The notes: a model not told the origin generated them from the letters alone. Positions 11,581 to 63,276 are shown, counted from the first letter of the stretch. The stretch: 64,000 nucleotides of DNA from Hormiphora californensis (GCA_020137815.1 CM035358.1:6405344-6469343), one strand, 5' to 3'. Translations and numbers: made by a program.

Positions 11581-11999
11581 GAGAGTTTTGTGTTTGTTCT
11601 CTTTTTCTCTCTCTCTTGGTCAGTATACACACACGCAGACTAACTGGGTGAATAAGGGATCAGTGATTTTATACAAGTTGATAATGTCTGTGTACATGAT
11701 ATCATATTGTACACTGTACATGCATGAAGAGTGTCTGTAAACCCCTTGTCGTCAGATCTGAACAGTTTAGTACCATACTCGAAAAGGTCAAAGTAGTACA
11801 ACCACTTTACTATATCTACCTCTTTCTACATCTCTCCCTCTAGTCTCACTCTACCACTTTCTGGCCTCATTGTACTGTCTCTCTCTTTCTTCTTCAAAAA
11901 TAATACAAAACTAAACGAATTGTTTTTAAGTCCCTTGATGTTATATTACCGTCCCAATTCCACGGCATTCATATAATCGTGTTCCAGGGCAGAGCATAC

Positions 12000-52474
<40,475 letters not shown>

Positions 52475-53653
52475 CTGCAATGGAGATGGTGTTGAACTTT
52501 TCTAGTAAATGTCAATGGAAGATGAGTGGAGAACTATAGTTCGGTATTATCAATGTTCAATATGATCATAATAGTGCATCTCCAAAACAATCGAGAAAAT
52601 TTCAAAAAAAAATGACAGGAACTGAGATTCCAACGTTGATGTTTATGAAGACACAACGAGCCAACAGTCGAATCCGAGGCCCACCAGAGCAGGGGACACC
52701 AGCACCCATAGCTGGAGATGTCACTTGTCAGATGCCCCCGGCCCCCGTTGTGGCCTGTGATTGGTTGAAATCTCAAATCGGTCACACGGTGCAGATCTGA
52801 AAGTTAAGTAGAATGCTCATTGCTCATGCTGCAGCGCAGTGCGGCATATGGCAGCTACAGAGAAACAACAACCCGACACCGCATGGCAGTGGGCAACGTT
52901 TTTCAACCAGATTTGATTTTTGATTTTTGTTCTGAAATTTTTAACTTTTTTCAGTAAAAATTTTTATTTTATCACGTTTTGCTCCGCGCGCGGTATGACA
53001 TTTAAAAATGTTGTGCACATTAAACGCGGCGGCGAAAAAGTTTGCAAAAACGATGCAAAAGGGAGCCGCGCAGTTTTTACGCAAACTCGCGACGCGTCGA
53101 AGTTTTTAGAACTTTTCAAAAACTTTTCTGTTGGAATGCGCTGCAGCCCCCTCATGCGCGCACCCCCGCAACGAGGGGACTGGAGGGAATGCCGCGCGCG
53201 CGTTTGGCCTGATCCCGGCTGGGTCGAAGATAACTTTGCGGTCGAAAAAACGGCGGTGCTTATAACTTTGGCTCCTGAAGTCCGTTTGACTTGATTCTTT
53301 CACCAGTTGTTAGATCTGACGATTATCTACCTTGCTGTTTTTGAGAGAAGTTAATTGGACTTAAGGAGGCTGAGCAATAGCCGTTGAAAGATGGGTTGTT
53401 TTCAAAAAGTGACGTCACAGATTCTTGCAGGGACACCTTTTTTAAAATTTCATTCAAATTTTGATTTTACCGCACTCGATTTTGCGGAGTTTGGTTCATA
53501 TCTCCTGTTCCTGATAAGATAGAGACCTGAAACCGGTTGCATTTGAAAGCTGTTATCTTCCTCTTTCCAACGCTACCAAAACGATTTCTGTACCTTATCT
53601 GGAACCGGAGATATGATTGATTGTGTATTCCCCCCTAGCGCGGTATTCCCTCC
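52475..53653. other. Region upstream of the phosphatase start; no coding gene recognised
   Basis: It should hold the phosphatase promoter and a 5' UTR exon. A CpG-rich stretch at 52980-53230 (GCTCCGCGCGCGG, GCGACGCGTCG, GCCGCGCGCGCG) stands out against the AT-rich surroundings and could be the promoter. CCTGATAAGATAGAGAC at about 53511-53527 is shared with the foldback at 8.4-9.85 kb. Confidence 0.4.
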
Positions 53654-53685
53654 AGGCCCCTTATATTATATTATAAGGGGCCTGC
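53654..53685. repeat. 32-bp perfect hairpin CAGGCCCCTTATATTA...
   Basis: A self-complementary 32-mer, TATTATATTATA at the centre and AGGGGCCTG at the end. It lies 120 bp before the retroelement frame and could mark its 5' junction. Confidence 0.75.
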
Positions 53686-53804
53686 AACGTATGCCAAACT
53701 TTTCTGACTTTTTTGAAGAAGAGATTGAGGGGCGAAGGCAGCAGGGACGAGCAGATATACCAAGTTGGGCAACTGACTATTTATATATTTAATTTATTAC
53801 AGAT

Positions 53805-55586
53805 TTGATTATTGTTAAGTGTATACACGTATTTATATTCAGGCCGATGTTGGCCGCCACCCCCCACTTTTTTGAAACTTTGCATGCGGAGCCTCGGAAA
53901 TGTTCAAGTCATGCACATACCAAACTCTTCCTATACAATGGCGAATATATTATGTCGTGTGAAGGTACTACCCAAGGAGACAACGCTGCTTCTCCTTTCT
54001 ATTCCATCTCTCTGTACCCCCTGATGAACGATCTATCGGACTGTACGGACTTTCAATTGTTCTACGCTGATGATGGGGCTTCAGCTGGGAAACTCCATAA
54101 CATCAAGAGGTGGTGGGAGAAACTCTGTGAGCGTGGTCCAGGATATGGGTACTACCCTAATGGGTCAAAGTCAATCCTCCTGGTGAAAGAGCAGTATGCC
54201 CGTAAAGCTAGAGATCTTTTTGCGGGCACAGGAGTAGTTATCACCACAGAAGGAGTCAGGTATCTGGGATCACCTATCGGAACTGACGAATTTAAGAACA
54301 ACTTCGTATCCGAAAAGGTGGAGGATTGGGTGAACCAAGTACGAACACTGTCCCAGATCGCTGCTACGGAACCACAGTGTGCTTACAGTGGGTATACCTT
54401 CGGTCTGTCCAAGAAATGGCTTTTTCTGATGCGGACTACAGAGGGGATTGAAGAACAGTTTGCACCTCTTGAGAACATGATCAAGTCATCTTTCATTCCA
54501 GCCCTTATGGGTTCCAACACCCCTAGCCATCTGAGGTATATTGCTGCCCTACCTGCTCGAGACGGCGGGCTAGCTATCCCCATCCCAACTACACAGGCTA
54601 GTGCTGAATTTGCGAACTCTACACAGGCTACAGAACCCCTGAAACAGCTGATCCTTGAACAATCTCTTCTTATCAGCGAAAAACGTGCTGATTCATGCCT
54701 TTGGGAAGCGAAGGGAGCGAAGGGCAATGTATTAAAACTTAAACGTACTATTCAAAATGCCGAAAAACAACAGGCATGTTCACTTCTGTCTGGTACTGAC
54801 AGGCGTTTATTCGATGAAATATCATCGAGAGGAGCTTCAAGCTGGTTAACAGCCTTGCCTTTGAAGGAGCACGGTTTCGTCCTAAATAAACAACAATTCC
54901 GGGACGCCATTCTGCTTCGATACAACCTTCCCCTTGAAGATGTACCCGCTGCATGTGCGTGTGGCAAGTCGAACACTTTGGAGCACTGTCTCTCGTGTGC
55001 CCTGGGAGGTTACGTGTATTTACGGCACAATAACATCCGAGACCTCACAGCTAACATCCTCGTGGAAGCCGGCTGCAAAGACGTTCGCATTGAGCCGCAG
55101 CTCCTACCCATAACTGGTGAAACATTCCAATACCGTTCTACTAACACTGCTAACAGTGCCCGTTTGGATGTTTCTGCCCGTAATGTGTGGAGTGACTTGG
55201 ACAAAGTTTACACTGACATCCGTGTATTCAACAGTCTTGCGCCAACCAACATCGGCAAATCTCTCCAGGACACTATGAGGAGACACGAGAGGGAAAAAGT
55301 TTTGAATTACAACGACAGAGTCCTTCAGGTCGAGAAGGCAACTTTCACACCTCTAGTCTTCTCAACAACTGGGGTTATGGGCCCCCAAGCGGAGGTGTTC
55401 TACAAGAAGGTTGCTAAACTTTTATCAGACAAAACGGGACATACTTACAACGATGCCATCCGGTACATTCGTCTCCGTCTGTCTTTCTCGCTGCTGAAGA
55501 CCATTCTCATCGCCATCAGGGGGTACAGGGGCAATAAATGGACACATTTTTGTAGCAAAACAAACGATTTTCACCTTATTATCTGA
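53805..55586 (+). CDS. 5'-truncated non-LTR retroelement: RT fragment plus restriction-like endonuclease
   Basis: 593 codons without a stop. Visible RT motifs are B (CEGTTQGDNAASPFYSI) and C (LFYADDG). Motif A should be about 45 residues upstream of motif B and is missing, so the 5' half was lost. Toward the C terminus is a Cys/His cluster (CACGKSNTLEHCLSCALGG then RHNNIRD) and a PD-(D/E)XK-like core (ARLDVSARNVW ... VYTDIRVFN), as in RLE-type elements of the R2 superfamily. The (D/E)XK lysine reads Arg here (DIR). ATG at 53805 is only the first Met and not a natural start. Proteins of this type are frequent in cnidarian and sponge genomes (general knowledge, not checked). Confidence 0.85.
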   Translation: MIIVKCIHVFIFRPMLAATPHFFETLHAEPRKCSSHAHTKLFLYNGEYIMSCEGTTQGDNAASPFYSISLYPLMNDLSDCTDFQLFYADDGASAGKLHNIKRWWEKLCERGPGYGYYPNGSKSILLVKEQYARKARDLFAGTGVVITTEGVRYLGSPIGTDEFKNNFVSEKVEDWVNQVRTLSQIAATEPQCAYSGYTFGLSKKWLFLMRTTEGIEEQFAPLENMIKSSFIPALMGSNTPSHLRYIAALPARDGGLAIPIPTTQASAEFANSTQATEPLKQLILEQSLLISEKRADSCLWEAKGAKGNVLKLKRTIQNAEKQQACSLLSGTDRRLFDEISSRGASSWLTALPLKEHGFVLNKQQFRDAILLRYNLPLEDVPAACACGKSNTLEHCLSCALGGYVYLRHNNIRDLTANILVEAGCKDVRIEPQLLPITGETFQYRSTNTANSARLDVSARNVWSDLDKVYTDIRVFNSLAPTNIGKSLQDTMRRHEREKVLNYNDRVLQVEKATFTPLVFSTTGVMGPQAEVFYKKVAKLLSDKTGHTYNDAIRYIRLRLSFSLLKTILIAIRGYRGNKWTHFCSKTNDFHLII

Positions 55587-55708
55587 TTTATTTATACTTA
55601 ACTTATTACACCCGTAAGAGTAAATTTTATTTTTATATCTATTCATGTAAATAATATTGTACTGACATATTTTCTATTTGAACCGGTACCCCGGCCTTCG
55701 CAAAAAAA

Positions 55709-55820
55709 AGTCATGCACTGTGCACATTCAAGTCACGCCCACCAATCACAGCGCAGAACAGCTATTGTGTTCCGCGCATTCTGCGCTGTGATTGGTGGGC
55801 GTGACTTGAATGTGCATGAC
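55709..55820. mobile_element. MITE-like inverted repeat (37-bp arms)
   Basis: GCACATTCAAGTCACGCCCA onward (55722-55758) pairs exactly with 55779-55815. The sequence continuing to the right (55811-55846) is also an inverted copy of 53882-53917 inside the retroelement frame, with one mismatch. Confidence 0.8.
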
Positions 55821-56079
55821 TTGAACATTTCCGAGGCTCCTCATGCTGTTGGAATGCCCTCAGCCCTTGAAAAGCGCTGCGTTATCCCGCACTGTGTGTG
55901 GGGTCTGTAGTATCGCCAACATGCGATGCAGCTTGCCGGGCAAAGTTAAAATCTGGGTGCCTTCCATTGCTGATGATCTATCGATTTTGGCGGTCAAGAC
56001 GGGTTAGGGCTGTCGAAACCCCCTGTTTAGGTACGCCTGTTCAGGTGTGCATAATAAAACACAGCTCTTTTTATAGAAG

Positions 56080-58032
56080 TTAAATTCGTTTAATTCGACA
56101 TTTCAATATCACTATGGAAAATAAGAGCCACACACCTCCAAACGCAAACAAAACAAATAAATTAGGAAACCACATATCACTTGGCTCTAAGCCAGCAGTG
56201 ACAAGTAAATCAGTCCCATTTGTGCTACACGTTGTATTCTCACAGTTCAGTTGCAGATCTTTAAACTCATTAATCATCAGAAAACTGTATCCCTTGTTGA
56301 TCCAACTGATCTCATTTAAAAACACTTTACCATTGTTGCTCTTGAGGAACCCTCCAAAAACTAAGAATATCATACAAACAGGACCAGTGAGGGCCAGGGC
56401 AATCTGTGGGTCGTTTACACAGGATCCAATAAAGGATCCTAACCCAAATGAACCCCAGGCCATGAGAACACAGCACAGATAGGCGGAGAAGAACTTTCCT
56501 GCCGTGAGTGTCAGTCCTGATAGAAAGTAACACGATACTAAAGTTAACAGCGGCATAACGAAGAGAAAGGGAATCTCAACAAGGGTTCGAGCTAGAGCCC
56601 ACGGGAGGAGAGTATACATTCCCTTTTTGTATTCTCGTGCCACAATTCCAAACTCCAGGGGCAGGAGGGATGCCTGAGCGGCAACAAATCGGAATGCGAA
56701 TATCACCGTGATAAAGAAAATCAGACCAGACTTGTCTCTGAATACCGTTTCAATGTCATTTTGCCGGTTGAAAAACGCAACTGCTGCGAGTGCTCCAACG
56801 AACAAACTGAAAATTATCCTGTTGACGAATAGTGTGGGATTCCTCAAAGACCCAATTCCACTACGTTTAATATTTTCCCACAGTTGAATACTAAACCCTG
56901 CTGCTAACTCCTTCCTACTCGCCTTAACCGGTATTTTACTAGACGTCTGTACAGCACTAATTAGCGCTGTATACACAGTCGAATCAGTGTAACACCCGAC
57001 CACATTGGTGATACGTTTCCGGCTAGCCTCAACGTCTCCATCTCGCACGGCGAGGGTTCGTACAAAGTGGTCTGCTGGATTGTAAAGGGGTGGTACAGGG
57101 TAACCGGCCCCTGAAAACACATCCTTCGCTTGTTCTGTGGTTCCAAAAAAGGCAATCCGCCCATCTGCCATAACGCACACCTTGTGAAATAGTTTGAAGA
57201 TTGTTGATGTTGGTTGGTGAATGGTGCAGAGGATAGTCCGGTCGCTCTCCGCTAATGTTCTCAAGCACTGGATTATCGTCCCCGCCATAAAGGAATCAAG
57301 ACCACTGGTGGGTTCGTCCACAAATAACAATCCTGGGTTTAGTAACATTTCAGCAGCCACAGATACCCTCTTCTTCTCGCCACCACTGATACCCCTAACC
57401 ACCTCGCGGGCCCCTGACATCCCAATCAAACTGTTTGCAACTTTGGTTAACCCAAGATCCCTCATAGTAGACTCAACCACTGCTGCTTTATCCACACCAT
57501 CCCCCATGAGCCTCAGATTAGCATAGAACATGAGAGTCTCCCGTACGGTCAATGTACCTACAAGATGCACATCCTGTTCAATATACCCGCTAACTAGCCT
57601 CATCAATGCTGGAGAAACAGGTCCTCCGTTTAAGAGAACCTCCCCTCCAGTAATCTTGCACTGGGAGTCATTCCTTTGGGCTAACGTGTTCAGAAGAGAT
57701 GTCTTACCCGCCCCACTGGCTCCTATCACAGCCACTAATTCACCGGGCCGAACGCACCCTGAGACGTTAGTTAGGATTGTTAGCGGGTGAGGTGGTGAGA
57801 AGAGACAGCAGCAGAGGGGTGAGTCTGGAGTCACTGTTAGCGTGAGGTTCTTCCAGGAGAGAGTTAGGGGATCTGTCATGTCCTGTTGGGAGGGAATGAG
57901 GGTTAGGGGGTCTGTCATGTCCTGTTGGGAGGGAATGAGGGTTAGGGGATCTGTCATGTCCTGTTGGGAGGGAATGAGGGTTAGGGGACCTGTCATGTCC
58001 TGTTGGGGTAGGAGGGAGCGAGTGTTAGACAA
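56080..58032 (-). CDS. ABC transporter, subfamily G half-transporter (ABCG2/White type)
   Basis: 650 residues, intronless. It is an ATP-driven membrane exporter expected to dimerise. The nucleotide-binding domain comes first (about residues 57-330): Walker A GASGAGKTSLLN (104-115), signature GISGGEKKRVSV (214-225), Walker B LLFVDEPTSGLD (235-246) and H-loop CTIHQPT. A linker leads to six predicted membrane helices (about 395-650) with the conserved FRFVAAQASLLPLEFGIVARE region. NBD-before-TMD order identifies subfamily G. The N terminus carries near-perfect repeats of PSQQDMTDPLTLI encoded by a 39-bp tandem repeat. The start is the first Met at 58032. Substrate is unknown. A PAQR gene starts 560 bp away in the opposite direction. 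Lack of introns beside intron-rich neighbours could mean retroposition, but intronless ABCG genes may also be ancestral. Confidence 0.95.
   Translation of the reverse strand: MSNTRSLLPQQDMTGPLTLIPSQQDMTDPLTLIPSQQDMTDPLTLIPSQQDMTDPLTLSWKNLTLTVTPDSPLCCCLFSPPHPLTILTNVSGCVRPGELVAVIGASGAGKTSLLNTLAQRNDSQCKITGGEVLLNGGPVSPALMRLVSGYIEQDVHLVGTLTVRETLMFYANLRLMGDGVDKAAVVESTMRDLGLTKVANSLIGMSGAREVVRGISGGEKKRVSVAAEMLLNPGLLFVDEPTSGLDSFMAGTIIQCLRTLAESDRTILCTIHQPTSTIFKLFHKVCVMADGRIAFFGTTEQAKDVFSGAGYPVPPLYNPADHFVRTLAVRDGDVEASRKRITNVVGCYTDSTVYTALISAVQTSSKIPVKASRKELAAGFSIQLWENIKRSGIGSLRNPTLFVNRIIFSLFVGALAAVAFFNRQNDIETVFRDKSGLIFFITVIFAFRFVAAQASLLPLEFGIVAREYKKGMYTLLPWALARTLVEIPFLFVMPLLTLVSCYFLSGLTLTAGKFFSAYLCCVLMAWGSFGLGSFIGSCVNDPQIALALTGPVCMIFLVFGGFLKSNNGKVFLNEISWINKGYSFLMINEFKDLQLNCENTTCSTNGTDLLVTAGLEPSDMWFPNLFVLFAFGGVWLLFSIVILKCRIKRI
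57857..58000 (-). repeat. 39-bp coding tandem repeat in the ABCG N terminus
   Basis: About 3.5 units of TGTCATGTCCTGTTGGGAGG... (plus-strand reading) encode repeats of QQDMTDPLTLIPS before the nucleotide-binding domain. It is likely length-polymorphic and outside the catalytic fold. Confidence 0.9.
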
Positions 58033-58592
<560 letters not shown>

Positions 58593-61095
58593 ATGTCTGA
58601 CATTGTTAGCAATGGTAGTAGGAGTAGCAATGGTAGTAGCAGCACAACTAGATCCCTCTCTGAGGTATGTGGTGGTTCCCCGGTTCTCCCTTAAATAATT
58701 CACAAAATTATCAATTAACAACGATATAGTGGTGCGAGCACGGCGTGCCTGGTGAAATTTTAACACGACCTAGCATGCGACGGGAAACCACCACTTGTAC
58801 GTGGTAGCTGAGGGTCTACAGAATGGCGCTACGGTGCGGGAAAAAACATTCCATTCCCTAAAATCTTTTTTTTTACTTTTATTTGATTTGGGTCAAAATT
58901 GGCTATATTAAACGTGGTCCCGAAAAATCCATAATGACTTAGCACACGAAATATGTCACCCCTACCTATTTTTGCACGTAGAATCGATTGCCGTTGAAGT
59001 CGAATCTCTAAAATGACTGTAAAATGGTCAAAAGTTGATTTTTTACCATTTTTTGGAGGTTTTTGGCCCCTAAACCATTGAAAACGTTGAGATAGGAATT
59101 TGAAACTAGTGCCAATCGTTAAAATGGTCATTTTTCTACCAAGAACCAAGTTTTCGTGTATATCCAATTTATGGTTAGATTTGGGCAAATTGTTGAAATC
59201 TGCCAACTAGGAGAACCGTAACTTGATTTTCTTGTTTTTTGGATTTTGGCATTTTTGACAAAGTTCTGATTGAAATGGTCAATCGGGACCATGCTTAAGT
59301 TGTTTATGGGACAATTTTTGACTAAAATCCAAGATTTCATACCAATCCAATAACAGATCGTTGATTTATAGAAAATTTGCGTAGGCAAAACGGTCAAAAT
59401 AACAACTTTTCTTGCTTATTTTGACCGTTTTGCCTACGCAAATTTTCTATAAATCAACGATATGTTATTGGATTGGTATGAAATCTTGGATTTTAGTCGA
59501 AAATTGTCCCATAAACAACTTAAGCATGGTCCCGATTGACCATTTCAATCAGAACTTTGTCAAAAATGCCAAAATCCAAAAAACAAGAAAATCAAGTTAC
59601 GGTTCTCCTAGTTGGCAGATTTCAACAATTTGCCCAAATCTAACCATAAATCGGATATACACGACAACTTGGTTCTTGGTAGAAAAATGACCATTTTAAC
59701 GATTGGCACTAGTTTCAAATTCCTATCTCAACGTTTTCAATGGTTTAGGGGCCAAAAACCTCCAAAAAATGGTAAAAAATCAACTTTTGACCATTTTACA
59801 GTCATTTTAGAGATTCGACTTCAACGGCAATCGATTCTACGTGCAAAAATAGGTAGGGGTGACATATTTCGTGTGCTAAGTCATTATGGATTTTTCGGGA
59901 CCACGTTTAATATAGCCAATTTTGACCCAAATCAAATAAAAGTAAAAAAAAAGATTTTAGGGAATGGAATGTTTTTTCCCGCACCGTAGCGCCATTCTGT
60001 AGACCCTCAGCTACCACGTACAAGTGGTGATTTCCCGTCGCATGCTAGGTCGTGTTAACATTTCACCAGGCACGCCGTGCGAGACTGCCAGGGGCAGCCT
60101 GTGGCCATGGGGTTTTTTGGTAATTTTAACTTTACCTTAAATCCTTACTTATTTTATGGCCAAGTAAATCCTGCTTTCCACCCAACACTAACTATTCTCT
60201 CCCCCTATTACTAGTCAACACTAACACTCCTCCCTGTTGCTAGGTGATAATGAGCAACCTCATAATCCTCTACGAGTACCACGAGGCTCCCCCATTTCTC
60301 CATGGCAACCCAAACATCAAAGCCGGTTACCGTGGTTACCTAACACCAAAACTCTGTCTCCGATCCCTATTCATGCTGCACAACGAGACAATAAACATCT
60401 GGTCTCACCTCCTCGTTGGGCTCTATTTCTTCTATCAATACTTCTACGATGCCAGACTGGTGGGAAGTTACGAAGGGACAAATGGGTTTGATCACAGCGC
60501 ATTTGTTACCATGATCATAGCAATTCAAATTTGTATGTTCTCCTCGACCGCATATCACTTGTTTAACTGTCAGTCTCACGCCATATGCCAGAGGATGTTG
60601 TTGGTGGATTGTATTGGAATCGCTATCGGGTTATCAGGGTGTTTTTTCCCGGTCATGTACTACGCGTTCTACTGTTTCCCCGAGCTGAAAGTACTGTACG
60701 GTGTGGGGATTGGGATTATATTTGCCATCGCGGGGTACATCATTACAAGACCATGGTTCGGGGATAAACAGTATACCTATATCAGGATAGTAACATACTC
60801 TCTAGTCGCTCTCTCCGGGGTCCTGCCCTCAGGTCACTGGACCCTTCTTCACGGTATTCACAACCCTATTGTCAGTCAGTTCCTGCCCCGTATTGCAATA
60901 CTATACGCTCTCGCAGGACTGGGAGCCTTCTTTTACGTGACCCAAATACCTGAGTCATTGTGTCCTGGACGGTTTGATATTCTCGGGCACTCCCATCAAT
61001 TGTGGCATGCTTGTGCTGCTGCGGTGTTTATAGTGGGACATCACACTCAGGAGACGCTGTTTCTGTATATTATGAACCATCCTTGTCCTTCGTGA
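58593..61095 (+). CDS. PAQR family seven-transmembrane receptor, PAQR3-like
   Basis: Two exons, 58593-58664 (MSDIVSNGSRSSNG ... RSLSE) and 60244-61095, joined in phase 0 to give about 307 residues. Motifs of the progestin/adipoQ receptor family are clear: GYRGYLTPKLCLRSLFMLHNE then TINIWSHL, SSTAYHLFNC with the first zinc-binding His, LVDCIGIAIG (Asp ligand region) and LGHSHQLWH near the C terminus. The PAQR3-like details are the EYHEAPPFLHGNP lead-in, the YAFYC segment and the terminal HPCPS. In animals PAQR3 (RKTG) is a Golgi protein that tethers Raf and other signalling factors; function here is inferred. The intron is filled by a 1.34-kb palindrome. Stop TGA is at 61093-61095. Confidence 0.93.
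58739..60079. mobile_element. 1.34-kb near-perfect palindromic foldback element
   Basis: Arms of about 660 bp, CACGGCGTGCCTGGTGAAAT inward from 58739 and its inverse ending 60079, meet around a loop of about 15 nt near 59403-59417 (ACAACTTTTCTTGCT). GTGCGAG is found at both borders (58732-58738 and 60077-60083) as a possible target duplication that overlaps the right end. The 125-codon frames in each arm are mirror images of each other and are not evidence of a gene. It lies in the PAQR intron. Confidence 0.88.
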
Positions 61096-62039
61096 GAGGG
61101 TGATCATTGTACAATTAACAAATTGAACAGTGTTTATACTGCTGTTTCAGTAGGATTTGTAAAAGTAAGGAGAGGGAAAATGGTCCTGTACTGGAAACTC
61201 CATGGAAAATTATACCGGAAGAATATTTGAAGAAGAAAAAGGAGAGAGATAGAGAGCTGCGTTAATTTTGTTTGTGGGCACAATGATAAAATTTAGGAGA
61301 AGTGAATATATTTTTCTGAAAAAATAGAGAGATAGTTGTTGTGAAATGCTATTTGTCATTGTGTGAGGGCCACAAAGAAGAATATATTATGAAGTTATTA
61401 TATAGGATGTGTTTTTTGGAGATTATTAGTCCCTTTCATTGTTCATGTTTCCTGTGTTATTATGTGTTAAATGTGTGTTAAATGTATGTTAAGTGGCGTA
61501 TACCTTAGTATATATCTGTAAGTTACACTAAGATTAATTATTTCTGCACTTTTCTAGAACACGTTTCTTGTTCATCTAACCCTCATTTACATTTGTTGCT
61601 TGTTAGTTCTTGCAATGTGATATTTTTACATGCTCAGCATATGTTTTATGTGTGTTATTGTATCCCTATACTTGTCTGTGTGTGTGACATGAGTATGTCT
61701 GTGTGTGTACACGTGAAAGTGACATGTGTGTGTGAGTTGTATAATATTATACTACTGAATATAGAGCCAACATGAGGAGATTGTATGTACATAATCGGCT
61801 GTTAGGATAATTAGATATTGACTACTCATTAAAACCGAACGAAATATTTGTCATTCCTTAGGGCTTAGACTATTTTATTTATTAAACTTAGGAGAGAACG
61901 TTATATCTGAGGTCGACCATTTTATTGTATAATTGTTACAGATCCCTATTATTATTCCTGTTTGCATCAAAAACACATATGCGTATTAATTGCTCATCAA
62001 ACCCCGTCTAATATTAAAACTGTTGATAACCTTTTGATA
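61096..62039. other. Downstream region of the PAQR gene, no further coding sequence seen
   Basis: AT-rich sequence, probably including the 3' UTR. TG-rich runs lie at about 61670-61735. No clear AATAAA placement and no second gene were found. Confidence 0.5.
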
Positions 62040-62047
62040 TATATCAG

Positions 62048-63008
62048 TAGTGTTTGAAGCCCCCAGCGTCTACATGGGTACCCCCCAAAAGTGGGTCCTG
62101 GAGCTGGGACCTGGAGTGAAACCATGTGGAGTTCTGCGTATCAGCTCAGGTACGTGGAATCCGCCCAGTAAGTAAGTTCAGGTGAATAATGTTATAGTGA
62201 ATTGAGTTGTTCATTTTAGTACAGACACAGGGTCAGGTGATTTGTTACAGTGAATTGAGTTGTTCATTTTAGTACAGACACAGGGTCAGGTGAATAATGT
62301 TACGGTGAATTGAGTTGTTCATTTTAGTACAGACACAGGGTCAGGTGATTTGTTACAGTGAATTGAGTTGTTCATTTTAGTACAGACACAGGGTCAGGTG
62401 AATAATGTTACGGTGAATTGAGTTGTTCATTTTAGTACAGACACAGGGTCAGGTGATTTGTTACGGTGAATTCTCAATATTAGATAATAGAATATAACGA
62501 CCCCGATGGACCATGTTCCCTTCTCTAAAAGTCACAGATTCATCCAGCTTTTACCGCATAATTTACCAATATTGGTACTGTGTGTGTTTAGTTAATAAGC
62601 ACATGTGCCTCACATGTATGTAACACCTCGTGTGTTGTTCGGCGCTGTATGAACAAAACAACACGTGTGTAATGTGTGGTGGTTTTATTAAAAACAATGT
62701 TTTTATTCTGATCACACAAAACATAGAGCACGGAGTAGTGAGTAGCACATGACATTGTAAGTATGCCACACTCAAGATACTGAGTACTGTGAATACACGT
62801 GTATCAGACCAAAATATACTGACATGTGTAATCACATTTCCAGCTTCTAATTCTTTCTTTATGTCTCTCTGTCCCTGTCTTCTAACTTCCTATTCTGTCT
62901 ATTCCAGGTGACGAACTATTCCTAAAGCCATGCCCCGGATTCGCACCCCTGTCCCTCTCTCCCCGGTGCATCGGCCCATCTGGGGCCAGAGTTGATGTTT
63001 TGAGGGTA
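62048..63008 (+). CDS. Two exons of an unrecognised gene
   Basis: Exon about 62052-62149 (after ATATATCAG, ending AGCTCAG then GTACGT) and exon about 62908-63008 (after TATTCCAG, ending TTTTGAG then GGTAGG). They join in phase 1 to read EAPSVYMGTPQKWVLELGPG, VKPCGVLRISSGDELFLKPC and PGFAPLSLSPRCIGPSGARV. The open frames, splice sites and balanced residue composition argue for coding. I do not recognise the family, and the gene must extend to the right beyond the minisatellite or out of the window. The intron contains a 60-bp minisatellite. Confidence 0.45.
62182..62466. repeat. About 60-bp minisatellite, five units
   Basis: GTGAATTGAGTTGTTCATTT then TAGTACAGACACAGGGTCAG repeats. Alternate units end in AATAATGTTA or TTTGTTAC, giving a higher-order two-unit period. 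Confidence 0.9.
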
Positions 63009-63118
63009 GGCAGGGGTATGTGGTGGGTAGTGATTGGTGCCGCTGGTCCATACAGATTCTTCTGGGATACTCCACTAGAAACTACCAGGTAGCTACCATC
63101 ATTTGTGTACATGTAAGT

Positions 63119-63250
63119 AATTACATGGTTCATAATTACTTTGCAAAGTAATTATGAACCAATAACCATGTAATTATGTATATTCAACAAAGCTTTTATT
63201 TGTTGAATATGTAATTACACGATTACTTTGCTGTACAACTACTTTGTTGT
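63119..63250. repeat. Inverted repeats around GTAATTACATGGTTCATAAT
   Basis: TTACATGGTTCATAATTACTTT pairs with AAAGTAATTATGAACC plus CCATGTAA across 63121-63177, followed by TATTCAACAAA/TTTGTTGAATA (63181-63211). These look like remnants of small foldback elements. Confidence 0.65.
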
Positions 63251-63276
63251 AATTGCATAATTACATAAATTACATA

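Noticed and set aside
11645-11850. Possible terminal exon of the phosphatase gene (open minus-strand frame with YYFDLFEYGTKLF)
   Set aside because: The only AG available follows a purine-rich tract, not an acceptor, and the sequence does not match the end of a PTP domain convincingly.
52920-53294. 124-codon frame in a CpG-rich region
   Set aside because: The composition follows CpG-rich DNA. It has no domain, and overlapping minus-strand frames are equally open. It is more likely promoter sequence.
58829-59989. Two 125-codon frames that could be taken as duplicate genes
   Set aside because: They are mirror images in the arms of one palindrome, inside the PAQR intron, with low-complexity Lys/Phe/Ile composition and no recognisable domain.
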